Assembly (NCBI RefSeq): GCF_016909575.1
Contig: NZ_JAFBGA010000007.1
Coordinates: forward strand, 124,001-188,000
Length of the DNA stretch: 64,000 nucleotides
Origin: Streptomyces sp. HB132
GTDB lineage: Bacteria; Actinomycetota; Actinomycetes; Streptomycetales; Streptomycetaceae
Direction of reading: 5' to 3'
The notes under the pieces are model-generated. The model was not told the origin of the DNA. It worked only from the letters and a program-made list of their open reading frames with translations, and searched no databases. Numbering within the stretch: the first letter of the stretch is position 1; each line of letters opens with the position of its first letter. This document shows positions 41,470 to 49,816 of this stretch, piece by piece. The position numbers were made by a program, and so were the translations under genes.

Positions 41470-42894
41470 ATGTACAGAGGGATTTTCAGCCGCAGACATC
41501 CGTCCGCGTTGCTCGCCGCAGCGGTTGCGGTCCTGGCCGCCTTGGCGGCGCTGCTCGCCGCCATCCCGGCTCAGGCAGCCTCGACCGGCGCCTTACGCGG
41601 TGTCGGCTCGAACCGGTGCCTCGATGTGCCGGGTGCCGCCCAGGCCGACGGCACGTACCTGCAGATTCACGACTGCTGGGGCGGGACCAATCAGCAGTGG
41701 ACGCTGACGGACGGCAACCAGTTGACCGTGTACGGCAGTAAGTGCCTGGATGTTCCGGGCCACGCCACGACGCCCGGAACCCGCGTGCAGATCTGGACCT
41801 GTTCCGGCGGTGCGAACCAGCAGTGGCGGGTGAACGCGGACGGTACGGTCGTCGGTGTGGAGTCCGGGCTGTGCCTGGAAGTTGCGGGCGCCGGCACGGC
41901 CAACGGCGCCGCGGTGCAGATCGGGACGTGCAACGGTGCCAACAATCAGAAATGGGCCGGTCCGACCGGGACGCCGCCGACCGACGGTCCGTGCTCACTT
42001 CCGTCGGCGTACCGGTGGACGTCGACCGGCGTGCTGGCGCAGCCGGCGAACGGGTGGGCCGCGGTGAAGGACTTCACCACCGTGACTCACAACGGCAAGC
42101 ACCTGGTCTACGCGTCGAACGTGTCGGGATCTTCGTACGGCTCGATGATGTTCAGTCCCTTCACGAACTGGTCGGACATGGCGTCGGCCGGCCAGACCGG
42201 GATGAGCCAGGCCGCGGTGGCTCCCACGCTGTTCTACTTCGCGCCCAGGAACATCTGGGTGCTGGCTTACCAGTGGGGGGCGTCGGCCTTCGTCTACCGC
42301 ACGTCGAGCGACCCCGCCAACCCGAACGGGTGGTCCTCACCGCAGCCGCTGTTCACGGGCAGCATCTCAGGCTCCGACACCGGACCGATCGACCAGACCC
42401 TGATCGCCGACGGCCAGAACATGTACCTGTTCTTCGCCGGTGACAACGGCAAGATCTACCGGGCGAGCATGCCGATCGGGAACTTCCCGGGGAACTTCGG
42501 CTCTTCGTACACGACGATCATGAGCGACACCAAGGCCAACCTGTTCGAGGGTGTACAGGTCTACAAGGTCCAGGGCCAGAACCAGTACCTCATGATCGTC
42601 GAGGCCATGGGTGCGAACGGACGCTACTTCCGCTCCTTCACGGCCTCGAGCCTGAGCGGGTCGTGGACCCCGCAGGCCGCGAGTGAGAACAACCCCTTCG
42701 CAGGCAAGGCCAACAGCGGTGCCACCTGGACGAACGACATCAGCCATGGTGACCTGGTCCGCGTCAACCCCGACCAGACCATGACCGTAGACCCCTGCAA
42801 CCTGCAGTTCCTCTACCAGGGCAAGTCGACCACCGCGGGCGGCCCCTACGACCAGCTGCCGTGGCGGCCGGGTGTCCTCACCCTGCGGCGCTGA
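41470..42894 (+). CDS. Secreted CBM13 + GH62 alpha-L-arabinofuranosidase, contains TTA codon
   Basis: A 474-aa secreted enzyme from ATG 41470 (GAGGAAG 6-12 bases before; GTG 41464 is too close to it). Signal peptide to about residue 37 (ALLAAIPAQAA). CBM13 domain about 40-160 with QxW motifs (TNQQWTL, ANQQWRV, NNQKWAG), then a short linker and the GH62 catalytic domain about 172-474: WAAVKDFTTVTHNGKHLVYASN (base Asp), GPIDQTLIADGQNMYLFFAGDNGKIYRA and KANLFEGVQVYKVQG (acid Glu). It removes arabinose side chains from arabinoxylan, complementing the divergent xylanase. In S. lividans AbfB the binding domain follows the catalytic domain; here the order is reversed. Leu42 is encoded by TTA (41593-41595), implying bldA dependence. 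Confidence 0.94.
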   Translation: MYRGIFSRRHPSALLAAAVAVLAALAALLAAIPAQAASTGALRGVGSNRCLDVPGAAQADGTYLQIHDCWGGTNQQWTLTDGNQLTVYGSKCLDVPGHATTPGTRVQIWTCSGGANQQWRVNADGTVVGVESGLCLEVAGAGTANGAAVQIGTCNGANNQKWAGPTGTPPTDGPCSLPSAYRWTSTGVLAQPANGWAAVKDFTTVTHNGKHLVYASNVSGSSYGSMMFSPFTNWSDMASAGQTGMSQAAVAPTLFYFAPRNIWVLAYQWGASAFVYRTSSDPANPNGWSSPQPLFTGSISGSDTGPIDQTLIADGQNMYLFFAGDNGKIYRASMPIGNFPGNFGSSYTTIMSDTKANLFEGVQVYKVQGQNQYLMIVEAMGANGRYFRSFTASSLSGSWTPQAASENNPFAGKANSGATWTNDISHGDLVRVNPDQTMTVDPCNLQFLYQGKSTTAGGPYDQLPWRPGVLTLRR

Positions 42895-44028
42895 CCCCGC
42901 CGGTTCACGGTGACCGTGGTGTGAGGCGGTCCGCAGGCCCGTGGTCGAGCGGTTCAGGACTTTGCGCACCACCCGATGAGCGGCGCTCACCGTCGCGAGG
43001 AACCCCAGCCGTGCGTGTCGGCCGGGGTTCCTCCCTCGGCTCCGGTTCAGTCGTCCTCGAAGAGGCCGAGACGTAGGGCCGGCCCCGCAGCTTGGCCGCC
43101 GTGCGGTAACCACGGAGCGAGCCGTCAGCCGACACGACCCGCTCGGGAATGCGCGGCCAGTTTTCTTGTCGAGGGGCTGTGACTCCGGTGGCCGCACCCT
43201 CCGCGACCGCCGTCGGTTCGCACGGGTTGCGGAAACCGGTCAGCTCCGCTCGAGCGGAGGTGAACAACGGGTGCCCCCGACAGCCATCGGTCCCTTGTCT
43301 CCGGCGCGGCAAGGTCGGCTACGGCGTGTCTTTCGCGGCGGCTGCTGGAGGCGTATCGCGGGTAGCAGCGGGCGTCGAATACGAGCCGGGGGCGGGCACG
43401 GGCAGATTCCGCGGAGCGACCGGACGTCCCCCTGGTGGCTGCGGACGCCGCACATCGGCGTTCGCGGCTTCTTCCGGTTGCGCCGACATGCGGAGCCGGA
43501 TGTTCTCGGCCCTTTCGACCCACGAAGCGCGGCCGCTGTCGAGCGGAGCCCGACCCGGTGTACTGAACGCACGTTCTCACTTCTGTGACATGTCTCATGG
43601 ATCTGTCCGAGGTATTTCGACTCTCTGATCCGTCTGGCCCAGGGTGAGGGCGGCGTGGTGAATTCTCGGGGCGATAGAACTCCTACGTGGTCCGGCTTGT
43701 TTTCCCTCACTCATGTGTGCACCAATGGGCCGGGCGTCCCCGAAGACGCGAGGGCGAAGTCAATCCAGTGACTCGCGAAGAGATCTGACACCCAGCAAGA
43801 AATGCAGACCTCCTGCCCGTGATCCGACGCGGCGGTGCGGTGCTGACGCTCCTGTGCGAATCTCCCTCACCGGTATCTGGATTCTGTATGCCGATTCGCT
43901 GAGGGGTAGTCAAAGGGCCCCCAATTCCTTTGTTGCGGAATCCTCGAGCGGATCGGAGGTCCTGACGGCGGGCTCGGGCAGCGCGCACCACACCACGTGA
44001 CAACGACCGACACCGAGGTGAAGACAGC
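42895..44028. other. 1.1-kb gene-poor region
   Basis: No protein gene is supported. Frames up to about 160 codons on both strands overlap one another and lack motifs, codon bias and ribosome-binding sites. Small symmetric elements occur: CACGGTGACCGTG (42906-42918, just after the GH62 stop) and CTCCGCTCGAGCGGAG (43244-43259, perfect 16 bp). GC is lower towards 43900-44028, where the promoter of the next gene must lie; GAGGTGAAGACAGC precedes its ATG. Confidence 0.55.
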
Positions 44029-44655
44029 ATGATGACCAACAGCGGGACAGCCACAGCGCTCGTGGGCGGGTACCTCCTCGGGCGCACGAAGAAGGCCAAG
44101 GTTGCCATCGGGCTGGGAATGTTCCTGGCCGGCAAGAAGCTGAGTCCGGACCCCAGGCAACTGGGGCGGCTCGTTGCTGGGAGTCCGCTCCTGAGCGGAC
44201 TCACCGACCAGGTCCGGACAGAGCTGTTCGAGGCCACGAAGGCGGCGGCCGGTTCGGCGCTGACCAGCCGCATGAACCGCCTCTCCGAATCGCTCGGCGA
44301 GAGGGTGCGGGGGCTGGACGCACCGCCGACGGACGAGGCCGCGCACGACGGGACCGCGCACGCGGAGGCGCATTCCGACGGGCCGGGGCAGGACGAACCG
44401 CGCGAGCGAAGGCCGCGCAGCCGCCCCAGGACGACCGCAGCCAGGACGAGCGATGCGGTGACCACTGCTACGGGCCCGGCCGAGCGGCGCACCCCGACGA
44501 CTCGCGGCAACGATGACGGCTCCCGCACGAGCGGCCCCCGGGGCCGCGGTGCGGCGCCGAAGACGCAGGCCGAGGCCGGCCCTACAGGTAAGAAGGCCGC
44601 GACGGCCAAGGCTCCGCGCTCCGCGCGCAAGAACCAGGAGGACGACCGTGGCTGA
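44029..44655 (+). CDS. Hypothetical protein with basic tail, coupled to SRPBCC gene
   Basis: A 208-aa protein. The N-terminal 80 residues are hydrophobic and helical (ATALVGGYLLGRTKKAKVAIGLGMFLAGKKL, DPRQLGRLVAGSPLLSGLTDQVRTELFEATKAAAGSALTSRMNRL); the remainder is a disordered, Arg/Lys/Thr-rich tail with late TGKKAATAKAPRSARKNQ. The ATG doublet (44029 or 44032) follows GAGGTGA. It overlaps the next gene by 8 bases. Similar pairs are found near Streptomyces gas-vesicle gene clusters as I recall, but no gvp gene is in this window. The tail could bind nucleic acid or the acidic tail of its neighbour. Confidence 0.8.
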   Translation: MMTNSGTATALVGGYLLGRTKKAKVAIGLGMFLAGKKLSPDPRQLGRLVAGSPLLSGLTDQVRTELFEATKAAAGSALTSRMNRLSESLGERVRGLDAPPTDEAAHDGTAHAEAHSDGPGQDEPRERRPRSRPRTTAARTSDAVTTATGPAERRTPTTRGNDDGSRTSGPRGRGAAPKTQAEAGPTGKKAATAKAPRSARKNQEDDRG

Positions 44656-45748
44656 ATCCACTCTCACCGAGCTCAGGAAGGCCGTGGCCGGCAGCCCCGC
44701 GGCCGACCGTCTCAAGGACGAGCTGAAGAACTACCTCGAGACCCGGGCCCAGCACACCGTCTCCCAGCTCGGGCAGAAGCTGGGCGAGGGTGTGACCGCG
44801 CTGGGCGAAGGCGGCCAGGGCGGGGGCATGCTCAAGAGCCTCACCAAGGGCGGTCAAGCGCTCGCGGAGGGCAAGTCACCGGCAAGGGCCGCACTCGCCG
44901 CAGGCACAGAGAATGTCAAGGACAAGATCAAGGGTGTCTTCGGCGGCGGCGGGAGGAGCGGCGGCGGCAAGTCCAAGTCGGTGCTGATCAGTGAGGACAT
45001 CGACGTCGGTGTCCCTGTCCGTGAGGCGTACGACCAGTGGACCCAGTTCCAGGAGTTCAGCACGTTCGCCAAGGGCGTCGTCAGCGTCGACAAGACGGAC
45101 GACACCTCCAGCAACTGGACGGTGAAGGTCGCCAAGTCGACGCGGAGCTGGAAGGCGAACGTCACCGAGCAGGTGCCCGACGAGCGCATCTCCTGGACGA
45201 CGGAGGGTGCGAAGGGAACGGTGAAGGGCCTCGTCACCTTCCATCGCATCACCGATGACCTGACCCGCGTGCTGCTGGTGATCGAGTACTTCCCTGCGGG
45301 CCTCTTCGAGAAGACCGGAAACATCTGGCGGGCCCAGGGGCGGCGAGCGCGACTCGACCTGAAGCTGTACCGCAAGTTCATCATGATGCGCGGTGAGGCG
45401 AGCGACGGCTGGCGCGGCGAGATCCGTGACGGGGAAGTCGTCGTCGATCACGACCAGGCCGTGGAGGAGGAGAACCGCGCCGAGGAGGCCTCGGCGGACG
45501 AGTCCTCCGGGGCCGAGGACGGTGACGAGGACTTCGAGGCCTCCGGTGACGAGTACGACGAGTACGACGAGTACGACGGGGAGTCCGCGGAGGACGGTGA
45601 CGAGGACTTCGAGGCCTCCGGCGACGAGTACGGCGAGGAAGACGGGCCGGCGGAGTACGAGGACCGGGAGTACGACTCCCACGAGGGACTGCCTGATGAA
45701 GACGAGGAGGAACAAGAGGAAATTATTCCGCGGGGCAGGCGTGCTTAG
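44648..45748 (+). CDS. SRPBCC-domain protein with long acidic C-terminal tail
   Basis: A 366-aa protein from GTG 44648, preceded by AGGAGGACGACC. Residues 1-115 are helical with a Gly-rich linker (KLGEGVTALGEGGQGGGML, GVFGGGGRSGGGK). A SRPBCC/polyketide-cyclase-like fold covers about 116-255: VLISEDIDVGVPVREAYDQWTQFQEFSTFAKGV, NWTVKVAKSTRSWKANVTEQVPDERISW, VTFHRITDDLTRVLLVIEYFPAGLFEKTGN. From about 275 the tail is almost all Glu/Asp, with an exact 14-residue repeat (EDGDEDFEASGDEY). Overlap with the basic-tailed upstream gene suggests a protein pair held by charge. A lipid-like ligand and any gas-vesicle connection are inference. Confidence 0.85.
   Translation: MAESTLTELRKAVAGSPAADRLKDELKNYLETRAQHTVSQLGQKLGEGVTALGEGGQGGGMLKSLTKGGQALAEGKSPARAALAAGTENVKDKIKGVFGGGGRSGGGKSKSVLISEDIDVGVPVREAYDQWTQFQEFSTFAKGVVSVDKTDDTSSNWTVKVAKSTRSWKANVTEQVPDERISWTTEGAKGTVKGLVTFHRITDDLTRVLLVIEYFPAGLFEKTGNIWRAQGRRARLDLKLYRKFIMMRGEASDGWRGEIRDGEVVVDHDQAVEEENRAEEASADESSGAEDGDEDFEASGDEYDEYDEYDGESAEDGDEDFEASGDEYGEEDGPAEYEDREYDSHEGLPDEDEEEQEEIIPRGRRA
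45515..45632 (+). repeat. 43-bp direct repeat in the acidic tail
   Basis: Two copies (45515-45557 and 45590-45632) differ at one base and encode EDGDEDFEASGDEY twice, 75 bases apart. Between them are three GACGAGTAC codon triplets. The near identity at DNA level suggests recent duplication. Confidence 0.85.
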
Positions 45749-45923
45749 GCGGCCAGGAGTGGGGCACACGGAGGTGGCACGACAGAAACCCCACAGTCGC
45801 CGATGGCACGACAGCCCGGTTTTCACCTGGTACGTGTTGTGCGGGAGGCATACGAGGTGTGGTGTCGGTCAGTCGTGACGAGGGGCCTGTACACATCGAA
45901 TATTCGTAGAGATCGGAACTGAA

Positions 45924-46079
45924 ATGATTCTCCTTGGCGCTATTCTGCTCATCATCGGCCTGCTGGTCGGAGTCTCCCTGCTGACGACGATCGGTGGCAT
46001 TCTCGTCGTGGTCGGAGCGGTTCTGTGGCTTCTCGGCGCGACTGGCCGCAAGGTCGGCGGGCGCAAGCACTACTTCTAG
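45924..46079 (+). CDS. 51-aa membrane peptide (DUF6131-like)
   Basis: A short gene whose product has two hydrophobic helices, MILLGAILLIIGLLVGVSLL and GGILVVVGAVLWLLGA, and a basic end TGRKVGGRKHYF. This matches DUF6131-type small membrane proteins of actinomycetes, function unknown. A CGAATATTCG palindrome (45897-45906) lies 18 bases before the ATG, and local DNA is relatively AT-rich. Codon positions show clear third-base GC preference in the middle part, supporting translation. It follows the SRPBCC gene by 175 bases on the same strand. Confidence 0.78.
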   Translation: MILLGAILLIIGLLVGVSLLTTIGGILVVVGAVLWLLGATGRKVGGRKHYF

Positions 46080-46385
46080 CATTACCGCGGCCGGACGGCT
46101 CGTGGACGGGAACGTCTGCACCGTCGGCTACGCCCCGGGCGTGCGGGGGAGGCACGCTCTCCGAAGGTCACGCGGTCGCCGGTTCCGCTCGGTGTGAATC
46201 CCCGTGCGAACGGCCGGACCGTACGTCCGCGTGATCGGGCGGTGCAGATTTCCGCCGACCGTGGACTCGACTGCGGCAGGCGCCGCCGCCTCCGGCGGCA
46301 GCGCCCCCGCAAGTCCTCCACACCCTTTTTCGCGTAGCCGACCGGCCGGCGGATGCCGACTGCACCCGCTACCCGGAGGGCCGGC

Positions 46386-46434
46386 GTGACGACGGGCCCG
46401 CCCCGGCCGAGGCCGTGGGCGGGCCCGTCGTCAC
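46386..46434. terminator. 18-bp perfect hairpin
   Basis: GTGACGACGGGCCCGCCC (46386-46403) and its exact complement (46417-46434) enclose a 13-base loop. It is isolated about 300 bases after the 51-aa peptide and 230 bases before the GH101 gene, and most likely insulates the hydrolase gene from upstream transcription. Confidence 0.82.
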
Positions 46435-46568
46435 GCGGGTGGACGACCGGCGACACCCATCAGCCGTGTGGAAGGCCCTGCTCGCCCTGCCGGCCACGAG
46501 CCGCTCAGCTGACCGGGAGCCGAAGTCCGGCCCACGATCGAACCTCTCGGTGCGACGACGGGTGCTTA

Positions 46569-46600
46569 TTTAGTCCAACACCCGCCCCTCCTTTGTCCAT
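46569..46600 (+). promoter_or_regulatory. Paired GTCCA direct repeats upstream of GH101 (AraC-type site)
   Basis: TTTAGTCCAACA (46569-46580) and TTTGTCCAT (46592-46600) put GTCCA at 46573-46577 and 46595-46599, 22 bp apart, same strand, pointing to the gene 67 bases away. A matching pair occurs before the GH35 gene. Direct repeats two helical turns apart are typical for AraC-family dimers. Confidence 0.65.
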
Positions 46601-46666
46601 GGGCGTGCTCACCCCGAGCGGCGCATCTTGGCGTGCACAGATGCCGTCAAGCTCAGGAGAGCGCGC

Positions 46667-49600
46667 ATGCACGCACAGGAGCCCGGACCGCGGCGCAGGA
46701 CCGTGGTGGCCGCCACCGCACTGGCGGGAGCGGGACTGGCCCTCGGCGGACCCGGCGCCGCGCTCGCGGTGCAGCGGGAGACCGTGCTGCGCTCCCGCGA
46801 ACTGGAGGTACGCGTCGACCCCGACTTCCCGCGCGTCGTCTCGTACACCGAACGGACCGGCGGGGCCGTACTGCACGGGCAGGAGGAGCCCGTCACCTCC
46901 GTGCTGATCGACGGGACCGCCCGTACCCCGCGGGTGGCCTCACGCTCGGGCCACGACAGGGCGTCGTACACCCTCGCTTTCGACGGCGGTACCGAGATCC
47001 GGGTCGAGATCCGAGTCGCCGGCCTCAAGGTCGACTGGCGGGTCACCGGCATCACCGACACACCGGCCCTGCGCGTCGGCACGTTCGAGATCCCGTCGCT
47101 CGCGTTCCTCTCCGTGCGCAGCGACCAGCCGGGCGCCGCTGTCCTCGCCGCACGTGTCCAGCTCGACAAGGCCACGAGCGGCGACACCCTGATCGAGCTC
47201 ACGCCAGGAACCGCGCCCGACGCCGCGCCGACGGGCTGCGCGTACGCCGTCGTCGCCCACGACCGGCTCGGCGGCGCCGTGGAGACCAACACGACGTACG
47301 ACAAGCCCGGCAGTGTGCCGGGCGCCACCTGGGAGAACGGGCGGTTGTGGCGACAGACCGTCAGGAAGGACGGTTATGTCAAGGCACAGCTCGTCTGCGG
47401 GCAGTGGACGCACCGTGCGGCGACCGCACCCCTGAACGCCACCGAACCGCTGCCGTACGCCACTGTGATCATCACCGGTGACCGCAACGGCGACGGGGTG
47501 GTGGACTGGCAGGACGCCGCCATCGCCTTCCGCGACATCATGGTCGACCCGCTGGGCGCCGACGAGCAGCACCTGCGGGTCGTCCCGCACATCCCGTTCA
47601 ACTTCGCCAGCCAGGCCACCAACCCGTTCCTCGTGACGCTCGACAACGTCAAGCGCATCTCTCTCGCGACGGACGGACTGCGCCAGTACACGCTCCTCAA
47701 GGGCTACCAGTCGGAGGGCCACGACTCCGCCCACCCCGACTACGCGGGCAACCACAACGAGCGCGCGGGCGGCCTCGACGACCTCAACACGCTCGTGCGC
47801 GAGGGACGCAGGTGGGGAAGCGATTTCGGTGTCCACGTGAACGCCACCGAGTCGTACCCCGTCGCGAACGCGTTCTCCGAGAAGCTCGTCGACAAGAGCG
47901 ACGAGCAGTGGGACTGGCTCGACCAGAGCTACCGCATCGACCAGCGGCGCGATCTCGTCTCAGGCGACATCATCAAGCGTTTCCAGGACCTCAGGGACGA
48001 GACCGACCCCGCCCTGAACATGCTGTACATCGACGTGTTCCGTGAGTCCGGCTGGACCTCCGACCGCCTCCAGCGTGCCCTGCGCGAACAGGGCTGGCAG
48101 GTCACCACCGAATGGGGCCACGGCCTCGAGCGCTCCTCCGTCTGGTCCCACTGGGCCACCGAGACCGACTACGGCGGCGACTCGTCCCGGGGCATCAACT
48201 CCCGGCTGATCCGCTTCATCCGCAACCACCAGAAGGACGTCTTCGCCGACAAGTGGCCCACGCTCCTCGGCATCCCGCGCACCGGCAACTTCGAGGGCTG
48301 GGTCAACAAGACCGACTGGAACACCTTCTACCAGCAGATCTGGACCGACAGCCTGCCCGCCAAGTACCTCCAGGCCTACCCGGTCAGGACCTGGGGCGCC
48401 CACGCGATCACGTTCTTCGGCCCGACGAAGACGTCCGTGGAAGACACCGACGGCACCCGTCGCATCACCACCGACGGCCGTGTCGTGTACGAAGGGGGAA
48501 GTTATCTGCTGCCCTGGGAGCCGCGCGAAGCCACCGACCCGCACCGGCTCTACCACTACAACCCGGCAGGAGGCAGCAGCACCTGGCGACTGCCGCGCGG
48601 CTGGGCCGGCCGGTCGGAGGTCGCCCTGTACCGACTCACCGACCAGGGACGCGCGTACGCAGGTGCGTTGCCCGTCCGCTCCGGCCGCGTCACCATCGAC
48701 GCCGAGGCGAACCAGCCGTACGTCGTCCACCGCACCCGGATGCCGGCGAACCCGGACCCGGAGTGGGGTCAGGGGACGCCGCTCCGCGACCCGGGCTTCA
48801 ACTCCGGTTCCCTGGAGGGCTGGGACGTGAGCGGCTCGGCGTCGGTCGAGCTCAGCGCCCTCGGCGACTACGAACTCGTCATCGGTGCCGGCCCGGCCGC
48901 GACCGTCGGCCGGCGGCTCGTACGCCTCGCGCCGGGCACCTACGCCGCGTCCGTACAGGTGGAGGTGGGGGAGAGGGCCGGGGAGCGGCGACGAGCCGCG
49001 CTGACCGTGCGCACCGCCGACGGAACCGTCACCGAGAACTGGACGCACTCCTCCACCGCCGTCAACCTCGTCGCGGCGGACCGCAAGCACGACACCCGCT
49101 TCCAGCGCATGTTCACGTACTTCAGCGTGCCGGACGGCGGAGGCCCGGTGGACCTCATCCTGCGCACCGGGGAAGGGAGCGCCAGGGTCCGCTTCGACAA
49201 CGTGCGGATCGTCGCCGCGCGGCGCACCACCAGGGCCGGAGCCGTGGCCTTCGAGGACTTCCAGCACGTGCCCCAGGGCTGGGGCGTCTTCGTCAAGGGT
49301 GACGCGGGCGGCTCGACGGACCCGCGTACCCACATCGCCCAGCGGCACGACCCGTTCACCCGGCGCGGCTGGAACGGCAAGGCCATCGATGACGTCGTCG
49401 ACGGGACCCAGTCGCTCAAGTCGCGTGGCGAGAACGAGGGCCTGGTCCACCGCACCGTGCAGCACACCGTCCGCTTCGAGGCCGGCAAGCGCTACCGGGT
49501 GACCTTCCGGTACGAGAACGAGAAGGCAGGACAGTACGCCTGGATCACCGGGGTCGACACGCCGGCCTCCCGCGAACTCGACCGCAGGGACCTTCCCGTC

Positions 49601-49735
49601 GCCACCTCGCCGACCGTGCTGAGTTACGAGTTCACCGCACCGCCGGAAGGTGAGACCTGGGTCGGCCTGCGCAAGACAGGCGACGACGCGACCGCGGAGT
49701 TCGTCCTCGACTCCTTCGAGGTGCGCGAGGCGTGA
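46667..49735 (+). CDS. Secreted endo-alpha-N-acetylgalactosaminidase (GH101)
   Basis: A 1022-aa protein starting MHAQEPGPRRRTVVAAT after AGGAGA; the RRR with a hydrophobic stretch ending AALA is a Tat-type signal peptide. Residues about 35-280 form a beta-sandwich domain. The catalytic barrel covers about 285-600 (VVDWQDAAIAFRDIM, LLKGYQSEGHDSAHPDY, the nucleophile Asp456 in LNMLYIDVFRESGW, TEWGHGLERSSVWSHW). C-terminal beta domains (VEGW-like SLEGWDVSGS about 720-870 and AFEDFQHVPQGWGVF 870-1020) resemble carbohydrate-binding modules. GH101 enzymes release Gal-beta1,3-GalNAc from Ser/Thr, the core-1 O-glycan of mucin-type glycoproteins. Family assignment is from motif memory. A GH35 beta-galactosidase is convergent with it, consistent with further breakdown of the disaccharide. 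Confidence 0.88.
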   Translation: MHAQEPGPRRRTVVAATALAGAGLALGGPGAALAVQRETVLRSRELEVRVDPDFPRVVSYTERTGGAVLHGQEEPVTSVLIDGTARTPRVASRSGHDRASYTLAFDGGTEIRVEIRVAGLKVDWRVTGITDTPALRVGTFEIPSLAFLSVRSDQPGAAVLAARVQLDKATSGDTLIELTPGTAPDAAPTGCAYAVVAHDRLGGAVETNTTYDKPGSVPGATWENGRLWRQTVRKDGYVKAQLVCGQWTHRAATAPLNATEPLPYATVIITGDRNGDGVVDWQDAAIAFRDIMVDPLGADEQHLRVVPHIPFNFASQATNPFLVTLDNVKRISLATDGLRQYTLLKGYQSEGHDSAHPDYAGNHNERAGGLDDLNTLVREGRRWGSDFGVHVNATESYPVANAFSEKLVDKSDEQWDWLDQSYRIDQRRDLVSGDIIKRFQDLRDETDPALNMLYIDVFRESGWTSDRLQRALREQGWQVTTEWGHGLERSSVWSHWATETDYGGDSSRGINSRLIRFIRNHQKDVFADKWPTLLGIPRTGNFEGWVNKTDWNTFYQQIWTDSLPAKYLQAYPVRTWGAHAITFFGPTKTSVEDTDGTRRITTDGRVVYEGGSYLLPWEPREATDPHRLYHYNPAGGSSTWRLPRGWAGRSEVALYRLTDQGRAYAGALPVRSGRVTIDAEANQPYVVHRTRMPANPDPEWGQGTPLRDPGFNSGSLEGWDVSGSASVELSALGDYELVIGAGPAATVGRRLVRLAPGTYAASVQVEVGERAGERRRAALTVRTADGTVTENWTHSSTAVNLVAADRKHDTRFQRMFTYFSVPDGGGPVDLILRTGEGSARVRFDNVRIVAARRTTRAGAVAFEDFQHVPQGWGVFVKGDAGGSTDPRTHIAQRHDPFTRRGWNGKAIDDVVDGTQSLKSRGENEGLVHRTVQHTVRFEAGKRYRVTFRYENEKAGQYAWITGVDTPASRELDRRDLPVATSPTVLSYEFTAPPEGETWVGLRKTGDDATAEFVLDSFEVREA

Positions 49736-49754
49736 CGGGCAGGTGGGGACGAGC

Positions 49755-49808
49755 CACGGGGTGGGCGAGGTGGGCAGGTCCTGTGCCGGTCTCCTCGTCC
49801 ACCCCGTG
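49755..49808. terminator. Possible bidirectional hairpin between GH101 and GH35 genes
   Basis: CACGGGGTGG (49755-49764) and CCACCCCGTG (49799-49808) form a 10-bp perfect stem around 34 bases. It lies in the 81-base gap between the convergent stops. The long loop lowers certainty. Confidence 0.45.
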
Positions 49809-49816
49809 CGCGCCCC

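Larger units (their letters stand above)
46080..46666. other. 587-bp region upstream of the GH101 gene
   Basis: No gene is supported. It holds a strong hairpin (46386-46434), a GC-rich imperfect hairpin around 46275-46305 and an AT-rich promoter-like patch at 46563-46600 with two GTCCA repeats. CAGGAGAG before 46667 is the ribosome-binding site of the next gene. Confidence 0.55.
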
